A stretch of DNA of 39,153 bases, from contig PUMD01000085.1 of the NCBI GenBank assembly GCA_003551215.1, forward strand, positions 1 to 39,153, read 5' to 3'. Shown here piece by piece: positions 16,206 to 24,847 of the stretch. Within the stretch, counting starts at the first letter, position 1. Each line of letters begins with the position of its first letter. The position numbers and the translations under genes are program-made. Under the pieces are notes generated by a model. It was not told where the DNA came from. It saw only the letters and a list, made by a program, of their open reading frames with translations, and did not search any database. This DNA comes from Clostridia bacterium. GTDB taxonomy: Bacteria > Bacillota > Sulfobacillia > SLMV01.

Positions 16206-16741
16206 GGTGAATTCCTCCAGTCTCTACCCATGTGCCCTGCGTATTCCACGCCAATTAAGCAATATGCCCGCCTTCGTTGCCATGACAGTCGGACAAGTCA
16301 GGCAGGCCCCTCTCTCCGTACAATCATATTGCAATATCCGAATATAGCTGTCAACCCGCTCCACGACAGCCTGAATCTTGACCGAATCGAAACGAATGAG
16401 GCTGAAAAGCCGTAGCCCTCGCCGCACTTTTTCGCTCCCTGCCCTTAATCTTGAAAGCGCTGAGTCCAAGTGGGGAAAACGTAAGAACACCCCGCACAGC
16501 CGGCCGTTGGGTAGCTGACGGGACTTTTACATCTCTGGAGCGCTGGACTTCAGATCTAGACAAAGGAGAAAGCGGAGAAAGCAAAAAGGTGAAACCCAAG
16601 ATGTCGTTAGGTGTTTTACCTCAACCGATTTTCAGCGATTCGCCCAAATAGCCCAAATCAATTAGCGATTGGTAATAATTGACTAGCTTTTTCTCCGTTC
16701 TGTTTTATGATGAGGATGGATGAGGATGGAGGTAAAAAAGC
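16206..16741. other. Intergenic stretch upstream of the permease
   Basis: No convincing gene. A perfect palindrome, ATATTGCAATAT, is at 16326-16337, and on the minus strand TTGACA (16354-16349) is followed by TATGAT (16328-16323), but the 20-base spacing is long. The palindrome overlaps this -10 box, so it may be an operator for the permease operon. Two copies of TGAGGATGGA stand in tandem at 16711-16730, just before the transposase remnant. Confidence 0.4.
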
Positions 16742-16933
16742 ATGCCTGTAGAGATATTTTCCGAAGGTCCAGCGCCGGTGATTATGGAGGTGTGCCGGCA
16801 GATAGGACTGATAAAGGCAATAGACCAGTGACGTAATGGAATTAGCACCGGTTCACTCGTGGACCGCCTGATTGACCATTACTTTAAACTGGATATCGGG
16901 CAATTAATTTTCGGCTCAGCCGGCACGTGCTGA
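16742..16933 (+). pseudogene. Remnant of a DUF4277/IS1634-type transposase N-terminus
   Basis: An ATG with GGAGGT eight bases upstream starts a frame whose text, EIFSEGPAPVIMEVCRQIGL then KAID, resembles the start of IS1634-like transposases (GPAPLLAEVLRRLGL...ID). It meets TGA at 16829-16831 and, read through, continues with ISTGSLVDRLIDH and DIGQLIFGS before a second TGA at 16931-16933; a middle segment seems deleted. The remaining ~380 residues of a transposase are missing. 16934-17123 shows no gene. I saw no terminal inverted repeats. The family assignment is from memory of the pattern and is tentative. Confidence 0.5.
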
Positions 16934-17123
16934 AAACGGGCCTTAACGGGGCACACTGAGGTCCACCTCTGCGAGAATCTGTAAAGCAACCTGAAAACCA
17001 TATGATGTAGTGCTATGCCACCCTGCTGAGGGAGCCATCAAAACGGGGGTAACTCGATTCGGTAACATCGACCGTCCGGCAGCAACCGAAGACCTCGGCG
17101 TCTTGCAGCCGAAACTCAACGCC

Positions 17124-17363
17124 CTATGAATCCTCGAGCGAAGACAAAATCAGCACTATCGGCACTCCAACCACCGGGATAGCGAATAGCGCCCGATGGA
17201 ATGCGCCCAGCATTATGCCTGCTATCCACAGTACGATCACTGACCGAGCAAAGCTTGTCTCAGGGGCTACTTTCTTCAGAATTATGAAGATACCTGCCGC
17301 TATAACTATCGCAATGCTCACCGCTATGATGTAGTGAACGGGCTCAGTGAGATTCAAATACAC
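17124..17363 (-). CDS. Small two-helix membrane protein
   Basis: 79 residues with two or three hydrophobic segments (about 10-29, 39-55 and 60-74) separated by a short charged loop KKVAPETSFARS. GTG at 17363 is preferred because AGGAGG lies eight bases upstream; another in-frame GTG at 17372 abuts that site. I do not recognise a family. It lies alone between the transposase remnant and a long non-coding stretch. Confidence 0.6.
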   Translation of the reverse strand: MYLNLTEPVHYIIAVSIAIVIAAGIFIILKKVAPETSFARSVIVLWIAGIMLGAFHRALFAIPVVGVPIVLILSSLEDS

Positions 17364-18201
17364 TGTTTTCACCTCCTATCACAACGAAAGTGCATAAAGA
17401 TCTGTCCTGTCTCATTGTCGGGTATGTTCTCTTGATGGCTCTCGATTCATGCAGCCTCTGTTTTGATGATCGGCCACTGGGAATTCGACTCGTCTGTCCT
17501 CCCTTTATATTCTATTATGTGCGATATCAACTATTTCCTTCTGTGCTTCAATTGCTTTTGGGTGGTGATGTGACCTCCTCCGTCAGACACGTTGAGTCAA
17601 GGATTTCAGCCTCCTTCAATTTCAACCTCCTTCATATGATGACAACTGGGCAGGCCGCTGGAAGCCACAACACAAGTGCACTTGCGACGTGCCGAATCTG
17701 CTTGGAAGGCGGCAACCGCTTCGAAACACTGTATGAGTTTTCGCAATCCTGTTTGCCAACATCCCCGTTGTGTGCAGGATATCCTCACCCTACCGCTTTT
17801 GCAGGGAGCAGGTACATTGCCTTTGCCTGCCCTGTATGGGGCCGGATTCATACGGCCAAAAGGGGAGATGAGCTGTGGCCGAAAAGGCAATCCCGAAATA
17901 CTGAAATTGCCAGAGATGGTAGTGCAGCAGCAACGGAGAAGCAATACCGGGAATCTCCCTGGATATGAGCCCTCTTTAGGGCACCGAAAACATCCTGACA
18001 CCTTGCCATTGACAATGCAGCCGTGGCTGCAATAATAAAGTCAGCCACCGCCCCGTTATTGCCATATTTGCATTCCCGACTGCGGGAATTTTCCACTGCC
18101 CTGCTTGCCATGAGGCACAAAAGATATGACCTTCTCCGCTCAGGGAGTTGATACCCCAACCCCCGGCACCCGCAACCACCCCCTCAGTGAGGTGATTTGA
18201 C
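17364..18201. other. Long stretch without a recognisable gene
   Basis: About 840 bases. Open frames occur on both strands but none has a good ribosome site or protein-like composition. A hairpin ATTCCCG-ACTG-CGGGAAT followed by TTT is at 18072-18092 and could terminate transcription before apbE. GCAGCC-GT-GGCTGC is a small hairpin near 18018-18033. The stretch might contain decayed coding DNA, but I cannot identify any. Confidence 0.4.
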
Positions 18202-19266
18202 GTGTGTGAAGAAAACCACACCAGCAGACCCCCCTTCAAGCGGCGCCATCTTGTCTTTGTGACAGCCGTTATAGTAACGATGGCACTGTCGCTGCAGGGA
18301 TGTAATTTGTTCACAGAGGACGACGAAGAGCCGGTCGTAAGGGAAACCTTTTTGCTGGGTACCCTGGTCAGGATAACCGTACACGAATGGGAACAGGGTA
18401 CAGATGTGGAAGGCGCTCTGGATGAGACCCTCGTAGAGATGGAAAAGTTGGGAGCAAGGGTCAGCGTCTACGAGGATGAAAGCGACGTAAACCGGGTCAA
18501 CGAATCGCCACAGACCCCCATTGAAGTCTCGGAAGACACCCTACATCTGCTGCAGACCGCCCTGCAGATGAACCGCGAGACAGAAGGCGCCTTTGACCCG
18601 ACCATAGGCCCGCTGGTAAGCCTGTGGGGTTTTTACACCGGAGACTATCGCGTGCCCGACTCCGAGGAGATTCAGCATGCCCTGCAGTATGTGGATGCCA
18701 GCAGCGTGCAGGTAGACCCCGAGGCCCGTACAGTCCGAATAAAAGAGGGAATGCAGCTGGACCTGGAAGCACTTGCCAAAGGGCTGGCCGCCCAGCGAGC
18801 CGAAGCGGCACTGACCGAGAGGGGAGTAACCAGCGCCCTGATCAGTGCCGGGCACAGCAGCGTGCACGCCGTCGGCGACGGTCCAGGCGGACGCCCCTGG
18901 AAGATCGGACTTATACACCCCCGCAACCTCAGCGAGATTTACGGCAAACTGCAGATCCGCGCCAGCGAAGCGGTGAGTACCAGCGGTGACTATCAGCGGT
19001 ACTTTGAAGAAAACGACACCCGGTACAGCCACATAATTGACCCACAGACCGGACGGCCCGGCCGTACTATCAAGACCATCACAGTGCTGACGGATGACAG
19101 TATCATAGCCGATGCCCTCTCCACCGCACTGTTTCTATTCGAACCGCAGGAGGCGCTTCAGTGGGCCGACGAGCGCGGCGGGGTCGACGTGGTTATTATG
19201 ACCGCCGACGGCGCCGTCCTGTATTCTGAGGCGATAGAGGACCGCCTGCAGCTTGAGGATGACTGA
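18202..19266 (+). CDS. apbE: FAD:protein FMN transferase (ApbE lipoprotein)
   Basis: 354 residues. The N-terminus is a lipoprotein signal peptide, with lipobox LQGC and Cys34, so it acts on the outer face of the membrane. ApbE splits FAD and attaches FMN to a Ser/Thr of target proteins. Recognisable motifs are GAFDPTIGPLVSLWGFY (129-145), DLEALAKGLAA (187-197, where DLGGIAKG is more usual), SAGHSSVHAVG (215-225), SGDYQRYF, HIIDPQTGRP (277-286) and the Mg-binding Asp304 in ADALSTALF. The start is GTG with GTGAGGTGA upstream. NusG-II and FMN-binding genes follow on the same strand, so its targets are likely next door. The substitutions in the DLxxxAKG and GGN-like motifs are unusual but conservative. 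Confidence 0.93.
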   Translation: MCEENHTSRPPFKRRHLVFVTAVIVTMALSLQGCNLFTEDDEEPVVRETFLLGTLVRITVHEWEQGTDVEGALDETLVEMEKLGARVSVYEDESDVNRVNESPQTPIEVSEDTLHLLQTALQMNRETEGAFDPTIGPLVSLWGFYTGDYRVPDSEEIQHALQYVDASSVQVDPEARTVRIKEGMQLDLEALAKGLAAQRAEAALTERGVTSALISAGHSSVHAVGDGPGGRPWKIGLIHPRNLSEIYGKLQIRASEAVSTSGDYQRYFEENDTRYSHIIDPQTGRPGRTIKTITVLTDDSIIADALSTALFLFEPQEALQWADERGGVDVVIMTADGAVLYSEAIEDRLQLEDD

Positions 19267-19284
19267 GAAAGGTTGGTGAGCAGT

Positions 19285-19713
19285 ATGGACCGACTGCACC
19301 GGGCGGCAGGATTTCTCCGCCAGCACATTCAGCCTGGTGATCTGGCAATCATCGCAGCAGTTGCAGCGTTAGCCCTGCTTGCCGCCACCCTGACCGGGCA
19401 GCTGGGAGGAGCAAGCCAGCAGCCCGATCAGCTTCGCGTCCTTCACCTGTCGGAACCGCCAGGCCAGCAAACTGTCCTGCGCGTTTCACTGCCTACGGAA
19501 AACACCTACACCGTACGGGGGGATGAAGGCGAGCTGGTAGTGGAGATTGACGGTTATCGTGCCCGGGTCAAGACCGCTGAATGCCCCCGTCTCATCTGCG
19601 TTCGCACCGGCTGGCTTCATAACCCCGGCGACCGGTCCCTGTGCGTACCCAATCAGCTGGTGGTAGAGCTCCTCGGTGATGACGATGAAGAACTGGATGA
19701 GATACTCCGCTGA
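19285..19713 (+). CDS. NusG domain II-containing anchored protein
   Basis: About 142 residues. One N-terminal membrane helix (about 20-38) is followed by an extracytosolic domain with the signature Cys100-PRLI-Cys105-VRTGWL and SLCVPNQLVVEL (Cys120), which is the NusG-II/PF07009 pattern usually written CPxxxCxxxG and CxPN. Such proteins often accompany ApbE, FMN-binding and Gx-transporter genes in Firmicutes; their biochemical role is unknown, with a redox or binding role for the cysteines inferred. It starts 18 bases after apbE. The start is ambiguous among TTG 19273, GTG 19276 and ATG 19285; the ATG with GGTGAG just upstream is chosen. Confidence 0.85.
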   Translation: MDRLHRAAGFLRQHIQPGDLAIIAAVAALALLAATLTGQLGGASQQPDQLRVLHLSEPPGQQTVLRVSLPTENTYTVRGDEGELVVEIDGYRARVKTAECPRLICVRTGWLHNPGDRSLCVPNQLVVELLGDDDEELDEILR

Positions 19714-19813
19714 ACGCATGCTCAATTACTCCTGTCCAAATCACGCCGCAGCTTCGTTCCATGATACACCGTGCAGACACCCTTCTGAGCCCAACAATGA
19801 TATGGATGTTAAC

Positions 19814-19860
19814 GGTTAGCTTGACGCAAACGCGGGATACCGGATAATATTTAGCTAACC
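19814..19860 (+). promoter_or_regulatory. Promoter framed by an inverted repeat, ahead of the triple FMN-binding gene
   Basis: TTGACG (19821-19826) is followed after 16 bases by GATAAT (19843-19848). An eight-base inverted repeat encloses it exactly: GGTTAGCT (19814-19821) and AGCTAACC (19853-19860). The symmetric placement around the promoter suggests an operator for a dimeric regulator or two binding half-sites. The leader to the ATG is about 65 bases. Confidence 0.6.
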
Positions 19861-19921
19861 ATACTCAACGTGGCTTATATTTGCAGATGTTCAAGCTGTT
19901 GTTGGGGAGGAGCTCATTTAG

Positions 19922-20938
19922 ATGACATTTGAGGGACAAGGCAGGCTGCTCATCGCAGCGCTGGCGGTCGCAGCACTCACACTAGCTGCCTGCGGCGGCC
20001 AGCCGGCGGCCCTGCAGCTCGAGGACGGAACCCATGAGGGTGCATCCGATGCCGACGGCTCCGGGTACGTCCGGCTGCAGCTGACAGTCGAAAACGGTGA
20101 GATAACCGACGTCGACTGGCAGGAATTTCGCGGCGATGGCGGCGAGAAGACAACGGATGACTACACGTACGACGCCTGGCTGGAGGCGGCAGAAGAGCTG
20201 CCCGCCCGCCTGCTGGAGGCACAGTCGGCTGATATAGACGGCGTAGCCGGTGCTACAGGAACCTCAGATAAATTCAAGCAGGCAGCACGGCGTGCTCTGG
20301 ACGAGGAACCGGATGAAGTCGGTCCCTTCACCGATGGTGAGCATGAAGGATTTTCAGATCCTGATGCGCACGGCTTCGTCCGGGTAAAGCTGCTGGTGCA
20401 GCGTGGCTCGGTTACCGACGTGCAACTGCAGGAGTTTCAGGCCGACGGGACAGAAAAAGACGAAGACTACCATTACGACGTCTGGCAGGAAGCAAAGGAC
20501 CAGCTGCCAAAGCGGGTCATCCAGCAGCAGAGCACGGACATCGATGCCGTGGCTGGCGCCACTTCCACGTCGGAGAAGTTCATCCAGGCGGTCAGAAGGG
20601 CCCTGCAGGAAGAAGATCCGTACGAAGCGGGTCAATATGTTGACGGAGTCTTTCAGGCCCAGTCGGACCCAGGTGACAGGGGCGGGTATGTCGAGCTGGA
20701 AGTCACCGTTGTCCTGGGACGAGTTGTGGATGTGCAGTTTGAGGAGTACCAGGACGATGGAGAGGCCAAGGATCCCGATGATTACCACCATGAAGCCTGG
20801 ATACAGGCTCATGAACGGCTCCCTGAGCAGGTCATCGATCAGCAAAATGCAGATATCGATGCAGTGGCAGGAGCCACGCAAACCAGTGAGATGTTTCAGC
20901 AGGCGCTGCAGCGCGCCCTGGAGGAAGCCTCTCCCTGA
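19922..20938 (+). CDS. Lipoprotein with three tandem FMN-binding domains
   Basis: 338 residues, very acidic. Signal peptide with lipobox LAAC, Cys24. Three similar FMN_bind domains follow, each ending in a flavinylation motif: AGATGTS (acceptor Thr114), AGATSTS (Thr216) and AGATQTS (Thr321), each followed by an F-containing helix. Each repeat has GY/GFVRxxLxV...VTDVxxQEFxxDG near its start. ApbE should attach FMN at these threonines, giving up to three covalent flavins per lipoprotein outside the cell, suited to electron relay. ATG at 19922 follows GGGGAGG by about eleven bases. It has its own promoter, 208 bases after the NusG-II gene. Confidence 0.9.
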   Translation: MTFEGQGRLLIAALAVAALTLAACGGQPAALQLEDGTHEGASDADGSGYVRLQLTVENGEITDVDWQEFRGDGGEKTTDDYTYDAWLEAAEELPARLLEAQSADIDGVAGATGTSDKFKQAARRALDEEPDEVGPFTDGEHEGFSDPDAHGFVRVKLLVQRGSVTDVQLQEFQADGTEKDEDYHYDVWQEAKDQLPKRVIQQQSTDIDAVAGATSTSEKFIQAVRRALQEEDPYEAGQYVDGVFQAQSDPGDRGGYVELEVTVVLGRVVDVQFEEYQDDGEAKDPDDYHHEAWIQAHERLPEQVIDQQNADIDAVAGATQTSEMFQQALQRALEEASP

Positions 20939-21147
20939 TGAACAACCAAAGGAGGATAAACGCCTGTCACAACAAGACATAATTTGAGTTTCTGGTGGAG
21001 GACGGCCAAAGCCGCTTGCTTACCACTCGTCGCGCGATTGATTAACCCTCTCGGAGCTGTCATCCCGCAATTGTCAGTTCCGTTGTCGTTGCGGCGCCCT
21101 ACCATCCGACCCTCGCCTCTGACGAGATTGCCCTGACGGTTCGTCCT

Positions 21148-22668
21148 TCACCAGATCTGCAGTCCATCTGATAGATCGGGATCATCGGCAAACTCTCGGT
21201 AAAGCTGAAGGCATTGCTGGGCCGCCTGCGGAGAAACCTGCAGCTTCTCGCTGATATCGTCGGGATCATCCTCCCCCTCTTTCGCCAGTCGGACCACCTT
21301 GCGGAAACAGGATAAATACCGCTCAATAGCCTCCCTGCGGTAGCCGGTCTCCTCTTCGATCTCCGGTATATCCTTGCCGGAAAAACGCAGCCGAAGGACC
21401 CTGCTGACATTGTCCAGCATGGGCTCCATATTCGCCACCTTGCCCCGCGTCCGGACGACTGCCGCTGGAGCATCCTCCAGCACGTTGCTTATCGCATCTG
21501 TCGAAAGACCCAGGATGAATCCCACATCGGCCAGCGACAGTGCGGCTCCCTGGCGGTAGGCCTGCTTGATAATGCGGCACACCCTCAGGCGCCGCAGCTT
21601 CATTGGACTCTGCGGATCAACCAGCGACATATCTTCCTCAGCGAGATACTCAAGCAGCACCGGCTTCAAACGGGCTTCTCTCAGCGGCTGAAAAGGCTGT
21701 TCGTCGTTGCAGACGGCAAAATAAAGCAGATGATACGGCTTATCTTCCACCATGTCTAACAGATCCTCTGCCAGCCGGTCGAGCCGCACCTTTATCCGGC
21801 AGGCAAGGTCGAAATCGTATCCGTATTTGTCCTGCAGGCGGGAGACAAACACCTCCGGTTCGCGCAGGTCCTGTTCATCTTCGGGAGCAATCATCAACTC
21901 TTTCATCCGATTGCGCATGGTCTTCTGACCCTTTAACCGGCGGACTACGTGCCGGAAGCTGCGGGCGTCGCACTCCGGGCAGACCAGATCATCCATCTTC
22001 GATGACAGCTCGCCGTCCGGCTGCTGCCATACCGCACAGAAGATCGACCATATGTGCCGCCAGCAGGTCCGACATATCAGCAGATCCTCTCTGACCTGAG
22101 AAAGCGGCTCTCCCCTGAGATAGCGTTCGCAGGCCAGCGCCGCTCTGGTGTTTTTCCATTTCCTCCGGTATTTTTCGGAAGTGCCGGCCAGAGGCAGCAT
22201 GGCTCCCTGATCCCAAAGCTCCCTGATACGCGAGCGCAGGGCGCGCAGACTCAGAGGAAACAGCAAAGCCAGGCGCCATCCGTCGAAGGATGCATCTGCA
22301 GCGCAGGCAGCCTCCAGCAGGCGTGCAATCCTGGCGGTGACCATGGCTACATTACCGTAGTCCTCCAGGATCTCAACATCCTGTTCCACCAGCAGGGGAA
22401 GGCAAACGGACTTCTCAGGCTGCTGCTGACGGCTGCGCTTGGCATTGTAATCTCGTCCTTTTATCAGGGGAAAAAATACGCACGTCAGACGCTCATCCAG
22501 GTCGTAACGCTCAAGATAGACCGCTGCATCTGCGCTTACTTGCTCATCGTGCTCCTTGCCTACTAGGGATTCCTGCAAAAGCTGCTGGCGGATGTAGTTT
22601 TGCACCCTTTTGGCACGGATTGAATGAGCCTGCGATTTTATGCGCTGTCGGTAAACAGTTGTGGACAT
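21148..22668 (-). CDS. DUF1670-family protein, putative DNA-binding
   Basis: 506 residues. The C-terminal part (about 365-500) matches the DUF1670 pattern I recall: LSLADVGFILGLSTDAIS, then VVRTRGKVANMEP, IPEIEEETGYRREAIERYL and CFRKVVRLAKEG, which look like successive helix-turn-helix units. The middle has two CxxC pairs, Cys199/202 (CRTCW) and Cys230/233 (CPEC), possibly a zinc-binding element. No membrane segment. The role of the family is unknown; a DNA-binding or regulatory role is inferred from the HTH-like repeats. The ATG at 22668 has GGGGTGGGGAG upstream. It lies between two FMN-binding genes and is convergent with the first. The 209 bases before it (20939-21147) contain an AAAGGAGG at 20949-20956 but no gene after it. 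Confidence 0.75.
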   Translation of the reverse strand: MSTTVYRQRIKSQAHSIRAKRVQNYIRQQLLQESLVGKEHDEQVSADAAVYLERYDLDERLTCVFFPLIKGRDYNAKRSRQQQPEKSVCLPLLVEQDVEILEDYGNVAMVTARIARLLEAACAADASFDGWRLALLFPLSLRALRSRIRELWDQGAMLPLAGTSEKYRRKWKNTRAALACERYLRGEPLSQVREDLLICRTCWRHIWSIFCAVWQQPDGELSSKMDDLVCPECDARSFRHVVRRLKGQKTMRNRMKELMIAPEDEQDLREPEVFVSRLQDKYGYDFDLACRIKVRLDRLAEDLLDMVEDKPYHLLYFAVCNDEQPFQPLREARLKPVLLEYLAEEDMSLVDPQSPMKLRRLRVCRIIKQAYRQGAALSLADVGFILGLSTDAISNVLEDAPAAVVRTRGKVANMEPMLDNVSRVLRLRFSGKDIPEIEEETGYRREAIERYLSCFRKVVRLAKEGEDDPDDISEKLQVSPQAAQQCLQLYREFADDPDLSDGLQIW

Positions 22669-23140
22669 CTCCCCACCCCCCTTTGCTCTCCCGATTCCGC
22701 AGAGCACGCCAGCATCCGGCTGCACTGCAGGATCATTTGTATATTAACGGTTTGCTGTCGAACGGTCACCTCTGTCATCCTGTCGTGGGCACCTGGACCT
22801 TGTGATTCAGGTCACATAGCGCACTAGTACAGTACCACAACCGGCATCAAAACGAAAGCTTGTTCCCACAGTCAACGATATTAGCGGTTATCATCTAAAT
22901 GAGAAAATGTTTCACGCAAGGAGTAGGCCAGCCAGGCCCCACCGCAAAAGGGTTATTCCCCCGCCGGAGGGAAGGGCGGGGGGCCATCGGCAGCTGTCAG
23001 CTGACGGACCGCACAGAGCAGAACAAGGGGGTCACGAAATGCCGGTCAGGTCGTTACCTTGGGATTGAGAGGCTGCACTGCAGGGTCGCGGACCGCACTT
23101 CATTCCCTCCTGCCAGACAGCAGCCTTCAGTAATCACTCT
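22669..23140. other. Intergenic stretch between DUF1670 and the quadruple FMN-binding gene
   Basis: No gene is supported in these 470 bases. A GC-rich hairpin, CCCCCGCC with GGCGGGGG around 22957-22981, is followed on the minus strand by AATAACCCTTTT and may terminate the FMN-binding gene, although it lies about 160 bases beyond that stop codon. Confidence 0.4.
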
Positions 23141-24559
23141 TTACGGAACTGAATCGGTTGCCTCATCCAGAATTCTGTACAGAGCCTCAACAAAGGCTTC
23201 GCTGGTCATCGTCGCCCCAGTGTGCGCATCCAGGTCGGGACTCTGCTGTGTCATCAGCCGGTCGATTAATTCATCCAGCGCCGGTTCAGCGACTTCCGGT
23301 GTATCGGCGTGCTCCATTATCACCAGATCAACAAGTTCACCATCGGAAAATTCCGCCTCTATCTTGAGCGGACCACCGAAACCCTCGGCCTCCGCCCGGT
23401 AAGCACCATCGGGCACCTCAGAGAAATCGATATCCGGACCCAGCTTGGCCTCTTGGGAAACCGCCTCTTTTACCGCCTCTACTATGGCCACCGTCGTCTC
23501 GGTGGCTCCCCCGTAGGCATCAACCTCAACTTCCTGTTTGTCCAGGATCTCCTCGGGCACCTCACGCAGGACATCCCGGATGAAGCTGGGCACGCTGTAG
23601 TGCTCAACCAGCTGCAGGCTCTGCATCCGGCCGTCGCGTATCTCCAGCTCCACCACTATTTTGCCGTCGTAACCCACGGACTCACCGCGGTACACCCCGT
23701 CGGGGACCTCTGATAGATCCAATCCGGCTGCATCCACGCCGGCCGCAGCGAGTGCACTTTCCACGGCTTCGACAATTCCCCAGGTGGTGGCGGTAGCTCC
23801 CGAGTGTTCATCGACATCCAGACTTTGCTGCCCGAGAATCAGCAGGGGGATCTCCTCGAGGGCATCTCCTCCAACAGTAGGCGTCTCATCGTGCTCGACA
23901 ACTTCTATCCGCATCAGCTGCCCATCCCTTATTTCGACCTCAACCTGAATATCGCCGCCGAAGCCGCGCCCGATGCCCCGATATACTCCATCCGATATGT
24001 GCTCAAGCGACACTTCCGTCTCCACAGATTCCTGCAGAAACCGTCGCGCCACCTCATTTACCGAAGCACTCACGCCAGAAGATACTGCCTGCGCCGAAGT
24101 CGTCGCTCCGGCGAGAGAATCAATATCGTCGCCGACCTGAAGGGGGCTTTTCGCATCGCTTCCGGCAAACTGCTCGCGGAACCAGTCCTCCTCTATGCGC
24201 GAACCCAGACCGGGAGTCTCACTGTGATCCACGATCTGAACGGGACTCACTACCGTCCCGTCCGCATCCACCCCAACCGTCATTTGTATTGAACCACCGT
24301 AGCCATCCTGCCGCAAAACCACCACCCAACCGGTAACCTGTTCACCGGCGCGTCCTTCATATATGGTCATATCATCTGCCTGCTCAAGGATGGAAAACTC
24401 CTCCGCCTGCGGCAGGGCCGCCTCCAGAGATTCCTGCAGCATCTGCTCCTGCTGAGCGGAGATCATCGGAGCGGTGACCCCGTGAGCGGAAGCCAAAGCC
24501 GCCCCCGCGATGATGCAGATAACCGTCAGCACCACAGCTGGTCGTACCATTGTCCTCAT
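23141..24559 (-). CDS. RnfG-like protein with four FMN-binding domains
   Basis: 472 residues. An N-terminal signal anchor (about 6-25) is followed by a domain like RnfG/NqrC (GYGGSIQMTVGVDADG at 86-101, HSETPGLGSRI at 112-122, AGATTS with Ser155). Three shorter FMN_bind domains follow, each starting DGVYRG or DGAYRA and ending with SGATATT (Thr258), GGATETT (Thr355) and TGATMTS (Thr452); spacing is 97-103 residues. All four are predicted ApbE sites, so one chain could carry four covalent flavins outside the cell. ATG 24559 has no strong ribosome site; ATG 24550 with GAGGA close upstream is a possible alternative. It is transcribed after the Gx-family gene but has its own promoter. Confidence 0.9.
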   Translation of the reverse strand: MRTMVRPAVVLTVICIIAGAALASAHGVTAPMISAQQEQMLQESLEAALPQAEEFSILEQADDMTIYEGRAGEQVTGWVVVLRQDGYGGSIQMTVGVDADGTVVSPVQIVDHSETPGLGSRIEEDWFREQFAGSDAKSPLQVGDDIDSLAGATTSAQAVSSGVSASVNEVARRFLQESVETEVSLEHISDGVYRGIGRGFGGDIQVEVEIRDGQLMRIEVVEHDETPTVGGDALEEIPLLILGQQSLDVDEHSGATATTWGIVEAVESALAAAGVDAAGLDLSEVPDGVYRGESVGYDGKIVVELEIRDGRMQSLQLVEHYSVPSFIRDVLREVPEEILDKQEVEVDAYGGATETTVAIVEAVKEAVSQEAKLGPDIDFSEVPDGAYRAEAEGFGGPLKIEAEFSDGELVDLVIMEHADTPEVAEPALDELIDRLMTQQSPDLDAHTGATMTSEAFVEALYRILDEATDSVP

Positions 24560-24715
24560 GCTAACCGCCCCGCTTTCACTTCACATCACCTGCTTGGACG
24601 ACCACAGACCGGCAGTCAGCACCATCCTGTGCCGTCACACCAGCCACCTCAAACTAACCAGCCGTCCATCACACGAAAATTACCCTGCTTACCGTTAATA
24701 TCATTATGTACAACC

Positions 24716-24743
24716 ACAATATCACATTTTCTCCGTCTGTCAA
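24716..24743 (-). promoter_or_regulatory. Promoter of the quadruple FMN-binding gene
   Basis: On the minus strand a perfect TTGACA (24743-24738) is followed after 16 bases by TATTGT (24721-24716, four of six). Transcription would leave a leader of about 150 bases. Confidence 0.55.
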
Positions 24744-24847
24744 GGGATTTTCCTGCCGGAAGTCAAGATGGTAAACAGGTATTTACGTTATCGCTCATTG
24801 AGAGTATAACCGTGCTGTGCGGCGAACCAATGCAGGACTGCAGCGGT

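Noticed and set aside
16224..16490. 88-residue minus-strand frame just upstream of the permease.
   Set aside because: No ribosome site or recognisable pattern, and it overlaps the likely promoter and palindrome of the permease operon.
17390..18035. Two plus-strand frames of 192 and 119 residues in the gap before apbE.
   Set aside because: Composition is unlike the neighbouring proteins (rich in Ser, Cys and Arg), ribosome sites are missing, and no motif is visible.
20949..20987. AAAGGAGG ribosome-like site after the triple FMN-binding gene.
   Set aside because: Only a few codons follow before a stop codon and no ATG, GTG or TTG is suitably placed; possibly the relic of a lost gene, but nothing more can be supported.
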